A stretch of 64,000 nt of DNA from Halomonas sp. GT (lineage in GTDB: Bacteria; Pseudomonadota; Gammaproteobacteria; Pseudomonadales; Halomonadaceae). Each line of letters begins with the position of its first letter. Within the stretch, counting starts at the first letter, position 1. Location of the stretch: assembly GCF_002082565.1 (NCBI RefSeq), contig NZ_CP020562.1, positions 1,178,001 to 1,242,000 of the forward strand. The letters run 5' to 3'. Positions 34,008 to 44,318 of the stretch are shown here, one piece after another. A program made the translations under genes and the position numbers. The notes beneath the pieces are model-generated. The model was not told where the DNA came from. It was given only the letters and a program-made list of their open reading frames with translations, and did not search any database.

Positions 34008-35465
34008 TCAGTGTTTGCGTATCAAGCCTGGTAACAGTAGCAGGCCAGCGAATAACCACGCAGGCCAACTGCCAGTGCGGGTAAATGGTGTTGCTCCTTC
34101 CATGGCGTAAAATTCGCCAATGAGATAGGTGGTTTCAAATTGCGCTGCGCTATCTACCAACTCGCCACGTGGGTTAATAATCGCGGTAATGCCGTTGCTA
34201 GTAGCACGCACGACATAACGGCCATTCTCTAGTGCGCGCAGGCGGGCCATTTGCAAGTGTTGGTGGGGGCCAATGGAAGCACCAAACCAAGTGTCATTAG
34301 ATACCGTCACAATCACATCGCTATCTGCTGCACGGCGTGCCACCAACTGCGGGTAGATAATCTCATAACAAATAGCGTTGCCAATTGTCACCCCGGCGGC
34401 CTGCATTGGCGTTTGTTCAGAGGCACCCTTAGAAAAACTCGACATCGGTAGATCAAAGAAATCGATAGCACCCCGTAACACGCTTTCAAGCGGCAGGTAT
34501 TCACCAAACGGCACTAGGTGCTCTTTTTGGTAGCTACCCTCTACGTTGCCAACACCAATCACACTATTGAAATAACGGTTGTCCTCGTCGAGTTGGACAA
34601 TGCCGGTTAGTAGCGCGGTGCTTGGCGGTAAGTTGGCTTGTACGCGCTCTAACACCGGACGAGCTTGGTTATCGATCATTGGCAAGGCGGTTTCGGGCCA
34701 CAAAATGAGATCGGCATCATCCGCGACGCGGCGGGTTAAATCGCTATAGGTATTTGCTGCTACGCGCTGGCCTTCGGGGGTCCACTTTAATAGCTGTGGC
34801 AGATTACCCTGGAGTAGCGCAACGCGCGTGGGCTCGCTTGCTGGCGTTGTCCAAAGTGAGGGCAGTGCCAGCGGAACGAGCCAAATAGCGGCTAACGGCA
34901 GCGCTGCCCACCATTGGCGCCGCAGCAGTTCAGCGCCTAAGGTCCCCGTGAGCACTACCAGCAGGGAGAGCAAGTAAACGCCGCCTACTGGTGCCCAGTT
35001 GGCCAGCGGTGAATCCACATAGCTGGAGCCAACCAGCAGCCACGGAAAGCCGGTAAACAGATAGGTGCGAAGCACTTCCCCCAGTACCCAGGCCCCTGCA
35101 AAACTAGCCAGTGCCCAGCGCGGACTACAAAAACGTCGATAAAGCCAAAACGTGCCTGCAAAAAAGAGTGCTAATACGGACACAAAAAGAGCTGTCAGAA
35201 ATACTGCCAGGGGAACGCCGGTATAACCGTAATCGTGAATGGATACATATACCCAAGATGTGCCGCTGGCGAAGAGCGCTACGCCGTATAGCCAGCCTTT
35301 TAGTGCTGCTTGAGCAGGACTTAATGTATGCAGGCCAACATAAAGAAGGCCGATAGCGATGGGCCCTAACCACCATAGTTCAAATGGTGAAGCGGTAAGC
35401 GTCGTGAAACCACCGGCTACAAGGGCAGCCAGCAGTTGAAGTGCAAAGGTGGGCGTCAACCCCAT
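34008..35465 (-). CDS. lnt: Apolipoprotein N-acyltransferase
   Basis: 485 residues. Six to eight N-terminal membrane helices, then a periplasmic carbon-nitrogen hydrolase domain with the E-K-C triad: E258 (WPETALP), K314 (KEHLVPFGEYLP) and C366 (CYEIIYP). It adds the third acyl chain to lipoproteins in the inner membrane. Directly downstream of corC on the same strand, the classic order ybeZ-ybeY-corC-lnt. Confidence 0.96.
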   Translation of the reverse strand: MGLTPTFALQLLAALVAGGFTTLTASPFELWWLGPIAIGLLYVGLHTLSPAQAALKGWLYGVALFASGTSWVYVSIHDYGYTGVPLAVFLTALFVSVLALFFAGTFWLYRRFCSPRWALASFAGAWVLGEVLRTYLFTGFPWLLVGSSYVDSPLANWAPVGGVYLLSLLVVLTGTLGAELLRRQWWAALPLAAIWLVPLALPSLWTTPASEPTRVALLQGNLPQLLKWTPEGQRVAANTYSDLTRRVADDADLILWPETALPMIDNQARPVLERVQANLPPSTALLTGIVQLDEDNRYFNSVIGVGNVEGSYQKEHLVPFGEYLPLESVLRGAIDFFDLPMSSFSKGASEQTPMQAAGVTIGNAICYEIIYPQLVARRAADSDVIVTVSNDTWFGASIGPHQHLQMARLRALENGRYVVRATSNGITAIINPRGELVDSAAQFETTYLIGEFYAMEGATPFTRTGSWPAWLFAGLLLLPGLIRKH

Positions 35466-35502
35466 GGTGATATCCTATCGGCAGGTTGAGGTGGGCGGTT
35501 GG

Positions 35503-36399
35503 CTAACCGTCGCTGTCGTCGCCATCGGTAGCATTATTTTCACTGGCGTCATCGCGATAAGCTTCCAGCAACCGAATGCGCCGATTATCGGCATTAAGAA
35601 TGACAAACCGCCAGCCGCCCAGGCTAGTATGTTCGCCACGGCCTGGTAAGTGGCCAAACTGTTGCATCACAAGGCCACCGACGGTATCGAATTCATCATC
35701 AGAAAATTCGGTGCCAAAGCGTTCGTTGAAGTCTTCAATCGGTGTGAGAGCACGAATGGCGAAGTGGCCATTGTCCAGCGTGCGGATATCGTCCTCTTCA
35801 TCGGTATCATGCTCATCCTCGATATCCCCGACGATCTGCTCCAGAATATCTTCGATAGTAATAATACCAGCCGTGCCGCCGTACTCATCCACCACAATTG
35901 CCATATGGTTATGGGTATCACGGAATTCCTTTAGCAAACTGTTTAAGCGTTTGGACTCGGGAATAAACATTGCTGGGCGCAGAACGTCTTCCAGCTTAAA
36001 GGCATCACGGCTTTCTTGCGTTTGAGAGAGCAGGGGGAGCAGATCTTTAACCAGTAAAATGCCTTTTACATCGTCAAGATTCTCGCCAATCACCGGATAG
36101 CGGGAGTGCCCTGTTTCCTGAATCAATGGTAAGTAGCCATCGCTGGTTTGATCAAGGGTGATAGCCGACACTTGCGAGCGTGGAATCAATATTTCACGCA
36201 CTTGCTGATCGCTGATTTCAAGAGCGCCTTCAATAATCATAATGGCGTCTTGATCAAGTTTTAGTTTCCCTGCGGTGTGGCGTAAAAACGTCATTAGCTC
36301 ATCGCGTGAGCTAGGTTCGTCATTGTCTCCGGAAAGGGCGCCAAAGAGTTTCTCGAGCCAGGATTTTTGATTTGAGTTGCTCGATCGGTCTTCGCTCAT
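35503..36399 (-). CDS. corC: CorC/YbeX: CBS-pair transporter-associated protein
   Basis: 298 residues, soluble. CBS pair beginning at REILIPRSQVSAI (about 65-77) and REILxP-like repeats up to DEYGGTAGIITIEDILEQIV. The C-terminal CorC_HlyC domain follows, with DTVGGLVMQQFGHLP. Linked to cobalt/magnesium efflux and, for YbeX, to ribosome or RNA metabolism with YbeY/YbeZ. Start chosen at ATG 36399; an in-frame TTG at 36426 has no better signal. Confidence 0.92.
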   Translation of the reverse strand: MSEDRSSNSNQKSWLEKLFGALSGDNDEPSSRDELMTFLRHTAGKLKLDQDAIMIIEGALEISDQQVREILIPRSQVSAITLDQTSDGYLPLIQETGHSRYPVIGENLDDVKGILLVKDLLPLLSQTQESRDAFKLEDVLRPAMFIPESKRLNSLLKEFRDTHNHMAIVVDEYGGTAGIITIEDILEQIVGDIEDEHDTDEEDDIRTLDNGHFAIRALTPIEDFNERFGTEFSDDEFDTVGGLVMQQFGHLPGRGEHTSLGGWRFVILNADNRRIRLLEAYRDDASENNATDGDDSDG

Positions 36400-36579
36400 T
36401 GCGTCTAATCTCTCTATTACGTGCAAATAGTTACTTGCAAATAGTTGTGTGCAAACAGTACGTCAAAGCAGTACTTAAAAACAGCTATGTGAAAATGGCG
36501 ATGGATAACCAGTCTGTCGTTTTATCACTGAGTTGATGGATACACCACCTTAAAAGCAATTATCGGTCAGGGTAACAGC

Positions 36580-37041
36580 TTACTCATGATAAGGATCAGT
36601 AATATCAAGAATGGCAAGAAGCTCGCGTTCTAGCTGCTCCATATCTTCCGCTTCCTGTTCTTCAATATGGTCATAGCCCATTAGGTGCAGCGTGCCATGC
36701 ACCACCATGTGCGCGTAATGATGCTCAAGAGACTTCTGCTGTTCACTGGCCTCATGAGCAACGACGGCATGGCAAATAATCAGGTCGCCAAGTAATGGTA
36801 AAGAGACGCCGGGAGGGTTCTCAAAAGGGAACGAGAGCACGTTAGTGGGTTTATCTTTACCCCGATAATCTCGATTGAGCGCTTGGCTTTCCGCTTCATC
36901 CACAAAGCGAATCGTCAGCTCCAAGCGCTCATCATCAGGATGTCGTGAAAAGACACAGCCCACCCAATGGGTGAGCTGTTCGAGGGTAGGAAGCAGCGGC
37001 TCATTGATGGCTGCCTGACGGTCAATCACGATGTCATTCAT
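36580..37041 (-). CDS. ybeY: rRNA maturation endoribonuclease YbeY
   Basis: 153 residues with the zinc-binding H-G-x-L-H-L-x-G-Y-D-H box ([11 protein letters not shown], near residue 115). Needed for 16S rRNA 3'-end maturation and ribosome quality control. Start overlaps ybeZ by four bases (ATGA), so translation is coupled. Confidence 0.96.
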   Translation of the reverse strand: MNDIVIDRQAAINEPLLPTLEQLTHWVGCVFSRHPDDERLELTIRFVDEAESQALNRDYRGKDKPTNVLSFPFENPPGVSLPLLGDLIICHAVVAHEASEQQKSLEHHYAHMVVHGTLHLMGYDHIEEQEAEDMEQLERELLAILDITDPYHE

Positions 37042-38132
37042 CGTGGTGCCTCTCCTGCGCGTTCAAGCGCTTGCATGCGGGCTTCACGCTCTTGCTGACG
37101 AGCTTCACGGCGAGCGCGCTCTTGTACTTCCTGCTGCGACTCAAACTCGTCATAGGCTTCGATGATCCGTTGAACCAGCGGGTGGCGCACAACATCTTTC
37201 GCAGCAAAGTGAGTCACGCCGATGCCCGGGGTTTCTTTAAGAACATCCAGCACTTGTGAAAGTCCAGAGCGCTGTCCGCGTGGAAGGTCTACCTGGGTAA
37301 TATCACCGGTAATCACTGCCGTTGAGCCAAAGCCAATCCGCGTCAGGAACATTTTCATCTGTTCCGGCGTGGTGTTTTGGCTTTCGTCCAGAATGATGTA
37401 AGAGTTATTCAGCGTACGCCCACGCATATAGGCGAGCGGGGCAATCTCGATCACCTGGCGTTCAATAAGTTTGGCGACCTGCTCAAAGCCGATCATCTCG
37501 TATAGTGCGTCGTAGAGTGGGCGCAGGTAAGGATCGATTTTCTGGGCAAGATCACCAGGTAGGAAGCCGAGCTTTTCGCCTGCTTCTACCGCTGGGCGAA
37601 CTAACAGAATGCGCCGCACTTCCTGTTGATTTAGCGCCTCTACCGCTGCGGCAACCGCCAAGTACGTTTTTCCCGTACCGGCAGGCCCAATGCCGAAATT
37701 GATATCGTGCTCGCGAATGCTTTGTACGTAGCGCTGCTGATTAAGGCCGCGAGGCTTAATCATGGTGCGCGGTGTGCGCATAATCACGTCATCGCTGCTG
37801 ATGTCGCTATCATCCTCTTCTTCTAGCGCTTCTAAGCCAGATTCCTGAAGGAATAAGTGAACCGTGTCTGCTTCAAGCTCTTCTGCCGCAGTTTCACGGT
37901 AAAGGTGCTCAAGCACGTTAGCAGCGGCTTTGATCCGGTTAGCGGCACCGGCCAGCTGAAACACATTGCCGCGGTTGCGCAAGGTCACGTCCAGGCGACT
38001 TTCAATCAGCTTTAGGTGCTCGTCCTGTTGGCCGCAAAGGCTAGCTAGCCGCTGCGGGTCATTGGGTTCAAGGCTTAGGGTGATAATGCGATTGGCCTGA
38101 GGTGATGGCTGGCTCAAGAGTAAGAAACCCAT
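37038..38132 (-). CDS. ybeZ: PhoH-like ATPase YbeZ
   Basis: 364 residues. PhoH domain with Walker [12 protein letters not shown] (about 155) and Walker B region [16 protein letters not shown]. The C-terminal 30 residues are a charged Arg/Glu helix. Works with YbeY, probably as an RNA helicase-like partner. First gene of the ybeZ-ybeY-corC-lnt unit. Confidence 0.95.
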   Translation of the reverse strand: MGFLLLSQPSPQANRIITLSLEPNDPQRLASLCGQQDEHLKLIESRLDVTLRNRGNVFQLAGAANRIKAAANVLEHLYRETAAEELEADTVHLFLQESGLEALEEEDDSDISSDDVIMRTPRTMIKPRGLNQQRYVQSIREHDINFGIGPAGTGKTYLAVAAAVEALNQQEVRRILLVRPAVEAGEKLGFLPGDLAQKIDPYLRPLYDALYEMIGFEQVAKLIERQVIEIAPLAYMRGRTLNNSYIILDESQNTTPEQMKMFLTRIGFGSTAVITGDITQVDLPRGQRSGLSQVLDVLKETPGIGVTHFAAKDVVRHPLVQRIIEAYDEFESQQEVQERARREARQQEREARMQALERAGEAPR

Positions 38133-38161
38133 TAGTTGATGTATGTGAGACTCAGCTTACT

Positions 38162-38180
38162 GCCCCGGCGATGCCGGGGC
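38162..38180. terminator. Hairpin between miaB and ybeZ
   Basis: GCCCCGGC-GAT-GCCGGGGC without a T-run. A possible partial terminator or processing site. Confidence 0.4.
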
Positions 38181-38203
38181 AATTACCTAGGATAAGTGAG
38201 CAG

Positions 38204-39547
38204 TTAATAACGCTCTGGAGAAGCGAGATCGCCACGCAACGAGTTGGGCAGCGCTTCGGTAATCTCCACGTCTACAAAGTAGCCGATCAGTTCTGTTGGG
38301 TTGGCCGCACGGAAATTAACCACGCGGTTATTTTCGGTGCGCCCTGAGAGTTGGCCCGGGTCTCGCGGTGAGAAACCGGATACCAGAACTCGCTGGGTAG
38401 TGCCGACCATGCGTCGGCTGATCTGCGCCGCCTGCTGGAGAATTCGCTCCTGCAAAATGGCGAGACGCTGTTTCTTGACACTTTCCGGCGTTTCGTCTGG
38501 CAGGCCGGAGGCTGGTGTACCCGGGCGTGCCGAGTAAACAAAGCTAAACGAGTGATCAAAGCCGATGCGATGAATCAGATCCATCGTTGCTTCGAAATCT
38601 TCTTCGGTTTCGCCAGGGAAGCCGATGATAAAGTCAGACGAGAAGCTAATGTCCGGGCGATTGGCACGAATACGCTCCATCTTCTCGATATACTCTTCTG
38701 CGGTATGGCCGCGCTTCATCGCACTTAAAATACGGTCAGAGCCTGACTGTACGGGTAGATGTAGATGGCTTACCAGTTCAGGGATATCAGCAAATGCATC
38801 TACCAAGCTATCAGTAAACTCCACCGGGTGAGAGGTCGTAAAGCGTACGCGGTCAATGCCATCGACTGCAGCGACGCAGGCGATTAACTCGGCAAGGTCA
38901 ATCTCATCGCCCTCGTCATTTTCACCGCGATAGGCGTTCACGTTTTGGCCAAGCAGGTTAATTTCTCGTACCCCTTGATCGGCTAAGTGAATAACTTCAT
39001 CAATAACTGATTCAAAGGGGCGGGAGACTTCTTCACCGCGGGTGTAAGGCACGACACAGAACGTGCAGTATTTCGAGCAGCCTTCCATGACAGAAACAAA
39101 GGCGGTTGCGCCATCAGATTTTGGCTGCGGCAGGTGGTCGAACTTTTCGATTTCTGGAAAAGTGACATCGACCGCGGCAATCTGATTGTTATTACGCGCG
39201 TCCAACATTTTTGGCACGCGATGAAGCGTTTGTGGGCCAAAAATCATATCGACAAAAGGTGCGCGCTTGCGCAGCGCTTCACCTTCTTGGCTTGCCACGC
39301 AGCCGCCAACACCAATCACGAGGTCTGGATTGGCGTCTTTTAGCTTTTTCCAGCGACCCAATTGATGAAACACCTTGTCCTGCGCTTTTTCGCGAATAGA
39401 GCAGGTGTTCAACAAGATAACGTCAGCTTCTTTTTCGTTATCGGTCAATTCCAGCTGGTGAGATTCGCCGAGCAGATCTGCCATACGCGAGGAGTCGTAC
39501 TCGTTCATTTGGCAGCCGTGCGTTTTGATAAAGAGCTTCTTCGCCAT
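38204..39547 (-). CDS. miaB: tRNA-2-methylthio-N6-isopentenyladenosine37 synthase MiaB
   Basis: 447 residues. N-terminal UPF0004 domain with three conserved Cys ([13 protein letters not shown] start, [19 protein letters not shown]), the radical-SAM cluster C-x3-C-x2-C (GCSKYCTFC) near residue 156, and a C-terminal TRAM domain. Inserts the 2-methylthio group at A37 of UNN-reading tRNAs. Typical upstream neighbour of ybeZ. Confidence 0.97.
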   Translation of the reverse strand: MAKKLFIKTHGCQMNEYDSSRMADLLGESHQLELTDNEKEADVILLNTCSIREKAQDKVFHQLGRWKKLKDANPDLVIGVGGCVASQEGEALRKRAPFVDMIFGPQTLHRVPKMLDARNNNQIAAVDVTFPEIEKFDHLPQPKSDGATAFVSVMEGCSKYCTFCVVPYTRGEEVSRPFESVIDEVIHLADQGVREINLLGQNVNAYRGENDEGDEIDLAELIACVAAVDGIDRVRFTTSHPVEFTDSLVDAFADIPELVSHLHLPVQSGSDRILSAMKRGHTAEEYIEKMERIRANRPDISFSSDFIIGFPGETEEDFEATMDLIHRIGFDHSFSFVYSARPGTPASGLPDETPESVKKQRLAILQERILQQAAQISRRMVGTTQRVLVSGFSPRDPGQLSGRTENNRVVNFRAANPTELIGYFVDVEITEALPNSLRGDLASPERY

Positions 39548-39696
39548 CGGTACCTGTCATCTATGAGTCGTCGGGGGACGAGGGATGAATGAAAACATGA
39601 TTGCAATCGTAATGGGCAGTGTAACGTGCTGCCATTGAATGGCGGTATTATACGGACACAAGAAACCTGGGGCTAGCGTTCACCTATAATCGATAC

Positions 39697-39724
39697 TTGA
39701 CCCGAGCATTTCTATCAGTATACT
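39697..39724 (+). promoter_or_regulatory. Promoter of the tRNA-Asn array
   Basis: -35 TTGACC, 16-base spacer, -10 TATACT, followed by ACGCACC; the first tRNA begins 20 bases later. Confidence 0.8.
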
Positions 39725-39744
39725 ACGCACCGTGTTTGAGCAGT

Positions 39745-39820
39745 TCCTCGATAGCTCAGTTGGTAGAGCAAATGACTGTTAATCATTGGGTCGCAGGTTC
39801 GAGTCCTGCTCGAGGAGCCA
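39745..39820 (+). tRNA. tRNA-Asn(GTT), copy 1
   Basis: Acceptor TCCTCGA/TCGAGGA, anticodon GTT in CTGTTAATC, encoded CCA; 76 bases. Confidence 0.98.
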
Positions 39821-39888
39821 ATAAACTGAAGCAGACTTTGTGCTGATTTCAGTGGCTTCGCTCTAAACACAGCAGCAAAATGTAATGT

Positions 39889-39964
39889 TCCTCGATAGCT
39901 CAGTTGGTAGAGCAAATGACTGTTAATCATTGGGTCGCAGGTTCGAGTCCTGCTCGAGGAGCCA
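39889..39964 (+). tRNA. tRNA-Asn(GTT), copy 2
   Basis: Same sequence as copy 1, in the same transcript. Confidence 0.98.
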
Positions 39965-40003
39965 AACTGCTGTTCTTCTGTTATTACCGCCTAAGGTAGA
40001 TGT

Positions 40004-40079
40004 TCCCCGATAGCTCAGTTGGTAGAGCAAATGACTGTTAATCATTGGGTCGCAGGTTCGAGTCCTGCTCGGGGAGCCA
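40004..40079 (+). tRNA. tRNA-Asn(GTT), copy 3
   Basis: Differs from copies 1 and 2 only at the fourth acceptor pair: T-A is changed to C-G on both strands (TCCCCGA/TCGGGGA), a compensated change that shows the stem is under selection. Confidence 0.98.
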
Positions 40080-40152
40080 TTCGGTTTTTTATCTTCCGGC
40101 TTTACTTTTCTCGTAAGCATTATCTACGTTGCCGTCAGCTTATATCGAGCGA

Positions 40153-40181
40153 TTGACATCTCAGCGCTTTATTTATGATAA
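40153..40181 (+). promoter_or_regulatory. Promoter of the arsR-like gene
   Basis: -35 TTGACA, 17-base spacer, -10 TGATAA. The predicted transcript has a leader of about 90 bases. ArsR-type repressors usually bind over their own promoter; no clear operator palindrome was identified. Confidence 0.65.
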
Positions 40182-40276
40182 CACTCAGTGCCCTCTGGCA
40201 TTTGGGTGATTTTTTGTGCCTCTCGGTTGGCGGACGTATAGACTGTTTTGGATACTCATTGTTTGGGAAGGTGCTC

Positions 40277-40639
40277 GTGGGAAAAGCTACCGGTTTGCAT
40301 GCGCTACAGGTATTTAAGTGTCTAAGTGACGAAACGCGATTAATGCTGGTGCTCTTGATCGCGAAAGAGCAATCGTTGTGTGTGTGCGAAATGACCTATG
40401 CGCTAGAAGAGTCGCAGCCCAAGGTGTCGCGTCATTTGGCTCAGTTACGCCAGTGTGGGTTGCTGATCGATCAGCGCGAAGGGCAGTGGGTTTACTATCG
40501 TTTGTCGCCTGATCTGCCAGGCTGGGTGCAGGCTATTATTGACGCTGGCGCCGAAGGTAGTGCAGTACGTCTTCAAGCGCTAGTCCTGCGGCTAGCGAAA
40601 ATGGGCGACCGACCGGCACGGCGAGCCGCACTATGCTAA
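40277..40639 (+). CDS. ArsR/SmtB-family metalloregulator with a CVC site
   Basis: 120 residues with a winged-helix domain (FKCLSDETRLMLVLLI start; recognition helix ESQPKVSRHLAQLRQ). The metal site C35-V-C37 in LCVCEM is the As(III)/Sb(III) ligand motif of classical ArsR. I prefer the GTG at 40277, five bases from GGAAGG; an upstream ATG at 40175 would add 34 non-conserved residues. There is no ars efflux or reductase gene next to it, so its target lies elsewhere. Confidence 0.85.
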   Translation: MGKATGLHALQVFKCLSDETRLMLVLLIAKEQSLCVCEMTYALEESQPKVSRHLAQLRQCGLLIDQREGQWVYYRLSPDLPGWVQAIIDAGAEGSAVRLQALVLRLAKMGDRPARRAALC

Positions 40640-40650
40640 TAACTAGCCAT

Positions 40651-40685
40651 TAAAAAAACGCCGACCTTTGCTTTAGGTCGGCGTT
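40651..40685 (-). terminator. Bidirectional terminator between arsR and prc
   Basis: Stem AACGCCGACCT / AGGTCGGCGTT. On the minus strand it is followed by seven T, so it mainly ends prc. Confidence 0.82.
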
Positions 40686-40710
40686 CGTTGGTTAGTGCTT
40701 AGTTATTCGC

Positions 40711-42810
40711 TTAACGCTTAGCCATCCGCTGTGAGCCCTGAAGATGGGCATAATCGAGCAAGATTTCGGCGGCTTCTAGTACATGGGCGCGATCAGCGGG
40801 CATGTCTTCATCTTTCTCATCCTCACTGGCATCGTCCGCTTCACTGCCTTCAGGCTGCGAGTTATCGCTGCGTGCATCCATCCACTCTTCCAGCTCAGGT
40901 AGGTTTAAAGCGCGACGGCGTTGGTTTTCAAGAGAAAGCTGTTCAGCTTCTTGGGCTTCAAGCTCCCGCTGACGCTGCTCGCGATTTAGGCTAACGCTAG
41001 TATGCTGTTCGCGCAGTTGACGGGCCAGGGTGGACTGGCGTTCTAGATAGCGGAAGTTAGGATTCTCCTTGGCGCGCTCTTGGTGCTGGGAGGTCAGTGC
41101 AGCGAGCGCATTCTCGGGGGAGCCATAGCGACGGTATTGAACGTTTTGCACGGTATCCCAGGCAAGTGCGTTATCAAGACTGCTTTCACCAATGCGCTCT
41201 GGGTCAATTAGGCTGGGAAAAATAATATCGGGTTCAACACCGCGGTTTTGGGTGCTATCACCTGAAATGCGGTAGAACTTGGCACGGGTAAGCTTAATTT
41301 GACCATGGCTGAGATCATTCAGTGTCTGTACAGTGCCTTTGCCAAAGGTGGGGGTGCCTACCACGATGCCGCGACCATAATCTTGAATAGCGCCGGCAAA
41401 AATCTCTGATGCTGATGCCGACAGTCGGTTAACCAGAACGGTCAGTGGTCCATCGTAAACCGTACCCGCTTCGGTGTCGCCATAGAGCTGAATGCGCCCT
41501 TGAGCATCGCGAACCTGTACGGTAGGGCCTCGATCAATAAACAAGCCTATCAAGGAGTTGGCTTCTTGAAGTGCACCGCCCCCATTATTGCGAAGATCTA
41601 GAACAATACCTTCAACACCTTCTTGTTTGAGATTTTCAATTTCTCGGGCAACGTCACGCGTAGTGCTGCGGTACTCATCCTCGCCGGCTTGCCAGGCATC
41701 GAAGTCAACGTAGAACGTGGGAATATCAATCACGCCAATACGATGAGGGCTGCCGTCTCGCTCAATGTCAATCACTTCGCTATGCGCTGCCTGATCTTCC
41801 AGGCTGACGGTGTCGCGGGTAATTTCTACAATTTGTGAGCGGGTCATGTCTACTGCTTGAGCAGGCACTACGTCCAAGCGTACGACGGAGCCTTTAGGGC
41901 CGCGAATAAGGTCGACAACGTTGTCTAGGCGCATGCCTACCACATTGACCATGTCGCCTTCTTCTTGGCCTACGGCGATGATTCGGTCAGCGGGTTCAAG
42001 CACGCCCGCTTGATCGGCAGGGCCGCCGGGGACTAGGCTGGAAACTTTGACGTATTCACCATCGGCTTGAAGTAGTGCGCCGATACCCTCAAGCGAAAGG
42101 CTCATTTGAATATCAAATGATTCACTTTGGCGAGGGGAGAGGTAGCCAGTGTGGGGGTCGATTGTGCTGGAGACTGCCGCCATAATTAACCCAAAGACGT
42201 CTTCAGGCTCCGATTGGCGCAAGCGGGAGAGTTGTCCTTCATAGCGTTGGCGCAGATTATTCTCTATCTGCTCGTCATCTTGGTCGGTTAGAGCGAGCGT
42301 CAGCGCATCGTTTTTGAGCCGTTTGCGCCACAGTTCATCTAATTCATTTTCACGGGTTGCCCATGGGGCGTCTTCGCGATCGACTTCTAAGCGTTCGTCG
42401 CTATCGAATTCGAATGAAAGCCCTTCATCAAGACGTGATAGTAACCACTCAAGGCGTGCGGTGTGACGCTCGCTAAGGCGATTATAAAGTGCAAACGCAT
42501 CGTCAAGATCGCCATCGAAAAGCGCTTCTGCCATGTCGCTCTCTAAATGGCGATAAGGCTCTATGTCGCGGTTCAACAGATAGGAGCGCTGGCCATCCAG
42601 AATGTCTAGATAGCGTTGGAAAGCTTCCGCTGACCACTGCTCATCGAAGTTAATATCAGCATAATGCCCATAGCGAAGTGAATCCGCTATTTCCACTGCC
42701 GCTTGGCGTTGTTCGTCGGTCGGCTCAAGTTGCGCCAGCGCAGCCGGGCTGGTAATAACCAGCATCATGGCAAGGGCGACCGAGCGCGAAAACGTTGCAA
42801 ACAAGCTCAT
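40711..42810 (-). CDS. prc: Carboxy-terminal processing protease Prc/Tsp
   Basis: 699 residues: signal peptide ending at AALAQ (about residue 27), a helical N-terminal domain, a PDZ domain (SLEGIGALLQ, near 235) and an S41 peptidase domain with Ser in RLSASASEIF and Lys in TFGKGTVQ. Periplasmic; degrades tagged or misfolded proteins and trims PBP3 and Spr/MepS-like hydrolases. Acidic and Gln/Glu-rich C-terminus. Confidence 0.95.
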   Translation of the reverse strand: MSLFATFSRSVALAMMLVITSPAALAQLEPTDEQRQAAVEIADSLRYGHYADINFDEQWSAEAFQRYLDILDGQRSYLLNRDIEPYRHLESDMAEALFDGDLDDAFALYNRLSERHTARLEWLLSRLDEGLSFEFDSDERLEVDREDAPWATRENELDELWRKRLKNDALTLALTDQDDEQIENNLRQRYEGQLSRLRQSEPEDVFGLIMAAVSSTIDPHTGYLSPRQSESFDIQMSLSLEGIGALLQADGEYVKVSSLVPGGPADQAGVLEPADRIIAVGQEEGDMVNVVGMRLDNVVDLIRGPKGSVVRLDVVPAQAVDMTRSQIVEITRDTVSLEDQAAHSEVIDIERDGSPHRIGVIDIPTFYVDFDAWQAGEDEYRSTTRDVAREIENLKQEGVEGIVLDLRNNGGGALQEANSLIGLFIDRGPTVQVRDAQGRIQLYGDTEAGTVYDGPLTVLVNRLSASASEIFAGAIQDYGRGIVVGTPTFGKGTVQTLNDLSHGQIKLTRAKFYRISGDSTQNRGVEPDIIFPSLIDPERIGESSLDNALAWDTVQNVQYRRYGSPENALAALTSQHQERAKENPNFRYLERQSTLARQLREQHTSVSLNREQRQRELEAQEAEQLSLENQRRRALNLPELEEWMDARSDNSQPEGSEADDASEDEKDEDMPADRAHVLEAAEILLDYAHLQGSQRMAKR

Positions 42811-42948
42811 CAGTCAAGCTCTCCCGGATTTGTGTACACTCATTCTTCCCTAGACCCGCAGATAGCCTATGAGTTGCGTAGGCCGAGGGAGCATTGTAGC
42901 AGGTCATTTACCCTGTGATACTCAATCATTACTGTTATGAGGATTTCT

Positions 42949-44253
42949 ATGTCCGAAGCTTTCAACGCGGATCGTGTAACGCGACTATGTGATTTTCTGC
43001 ACCAGTCGCCCACGCCATGGCATGCGACTCGCTGCATGGCGGAGCGTTTGGAGCAGGCGGGCTTTGTGCGTCTTGAAGAGACGGCTAGCTGGCAGCTTAA
43101 GCCGGGTAAGCGCTATTACGTGACGCGCAATGATTCGTCAGTGATCGCATTTCAGCTGCCTGCAGAGAAATTAACCAGTCTGCGTATGTTAGGTGCGCAC
43201 ACGGATAGTCCGGGGCTACGTTTGAAGCCCAATGCTACCCAGTATGCCGCGGGATGGTTGCAGTTAGGTGTGCAGGTATATGGTGGTGTGTTGTTGGCCC
43301 CTTGGTTTGATCGCGACTTGGGGTTGGCAGGGCGTGTGCATGTACGTCACGCCGATGGTCATTTAGAAAGTGTGCTGTTAAATATAGACCGACCAATCGC
43401 CATGGTGCCTAGTTTGGCGATTCATTTAGACCGCGATGTTAACGCTGGGCGTGTTATTAACCCACAAACGCAAATGTCGCCTGTTGTCATGCAGAGTGAT
43501 AGCGCGCAGCTTAGCGACTTATTGGCTGATTGGTTGGAAGAGCAGCATGGTCTGCGCGCTGTGGAAGTCGTCGACTTTGAGTTAGGGTTTTATGACGTAC
43601 AACCGCCATCGTTGGTAGGGCTGCGTCAGGAGTTGGTCGCCAGTGCGCGGTTAGATAACTTATTGTCGTGTTTTGTGGGGCTGGAGGCGATGCTAGCGTG
43701 TGATGCTAGTCAGGGGGCCTTATTGGTGGCTAATGACCATGAAGAGGTGGGTAGTGCCAGTGCCTGCGGTGCTCAGGGGCCTTTCTTGGGTGATGTGCTA
43801 AAGCGTTTAAATGCCCAAGTGGGTGGTGCTACTGAAGAGTCGCTGATTCAGCTGATTCAGTCATCGCTTATGATTTCGTGCGATAACGCTCATGCTTTAC
43901 ACCCTAATTTCCAGGACAAACACGATGAACGTCATGGCCCTGCGATTAATGGTGGCCCAGTTATTAAGGTAAATGCCAATCAGCGCTACGCCACTAACAG
44001 TGTAACGGGGGCGCTGTTTCGGGATGTGTGTCGTGAGGCAGATGTGCCCGTGCAGTCGTTTGTTACGCGTTCAGATATGGGTTGTGGTAGCACTATTGGG
44101 CCGATTACTGCTACTGAGGTGGGCGTGCCGACGATTGATGTAGGGCTTCCTCAGTGGGCAATGCATTCTGTACGTGAAACCGCGGGTACGCGCGATGTTG
44201 ATTATTTGACCCAGGCGTTGACGGTGTTTTTGAACCGGTCTGAATTGCGCTGA
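42949..44253 (+). CDS. apeB: M18-family aminopeptidase (ApeB-like)
   Basis: 434 residues. Zn ligands of M18: LGAHTDSPGLR (His, Asp), SARLDNLLSC (Asp), NDHEEVGS (Glu pair) and the final SVRETAGTRD region with a preceding His. Cytoplasmic aminopeptidase, often with preference for acidic N-termini. I use ATG 42949, about five bases after GAGGA, over ATG 42937. Divergent from prc. Confidence 0.92.
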   Translation: MSEAFNADRVTRLCDFLHQSPTPWHATRCMAERLEQAGFVRLEETASWQLKPGKRYYVTRNDSSVIAFQLPAEKLTSLRMLGAHTDSPGLRLKPNATQYAAGWLQLGVQVYGGVLLAPWFDRDLGLAGRVHVRHADGHLESVLLNIDRPIAMVPSLAIHLDRDVNAGRVINPQTQMSPVVMQSDSAQLSDLLADWLEEQHGLRAVEVVDFELGFYDVQPPSLVGLRQELVASARLDNLLSCFVGLEAMLACDASQGALLVANDHEEVGSASACGAQGPFLGDVLKRLNAQVGGATEESLIQLIQSSLMISCDNAHALHPNFQDKHDERHGPAINGGPVIKVNANQRYATNSVTGALFRDVCREADVPVQSFVTRSDMGCGSTIGPITATEVGVPTIDVGLPQWAMHSVRETAGTRDVDYLTQALTVFLNRSELR

Positions 44254-44276
44254 GTTTTGTTGTGGTTTGATAACGA

Positions 44277-44308
44277 AAAAAGCCCGCTGACACAGTCAGC
44301 GGGCTTTT
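44277..44308. terminator. Bidirectional terminator between apeB and tRNA-Met
   Basis: AAAAAGCCCGCTGA...TCAGCGGGCTTTT; the stem core is the same as that of the tRNA-Ser terminator at 9453. Serves both converging units. Confidence 0.9.
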
Positions 44309-44318
44309 ACTATTCGTG

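Noticed and set aside
39715..40120. Minus-strand frames across the tRNA-Asn array
   Set aside because: All are translations of tRNA antisense repeats.
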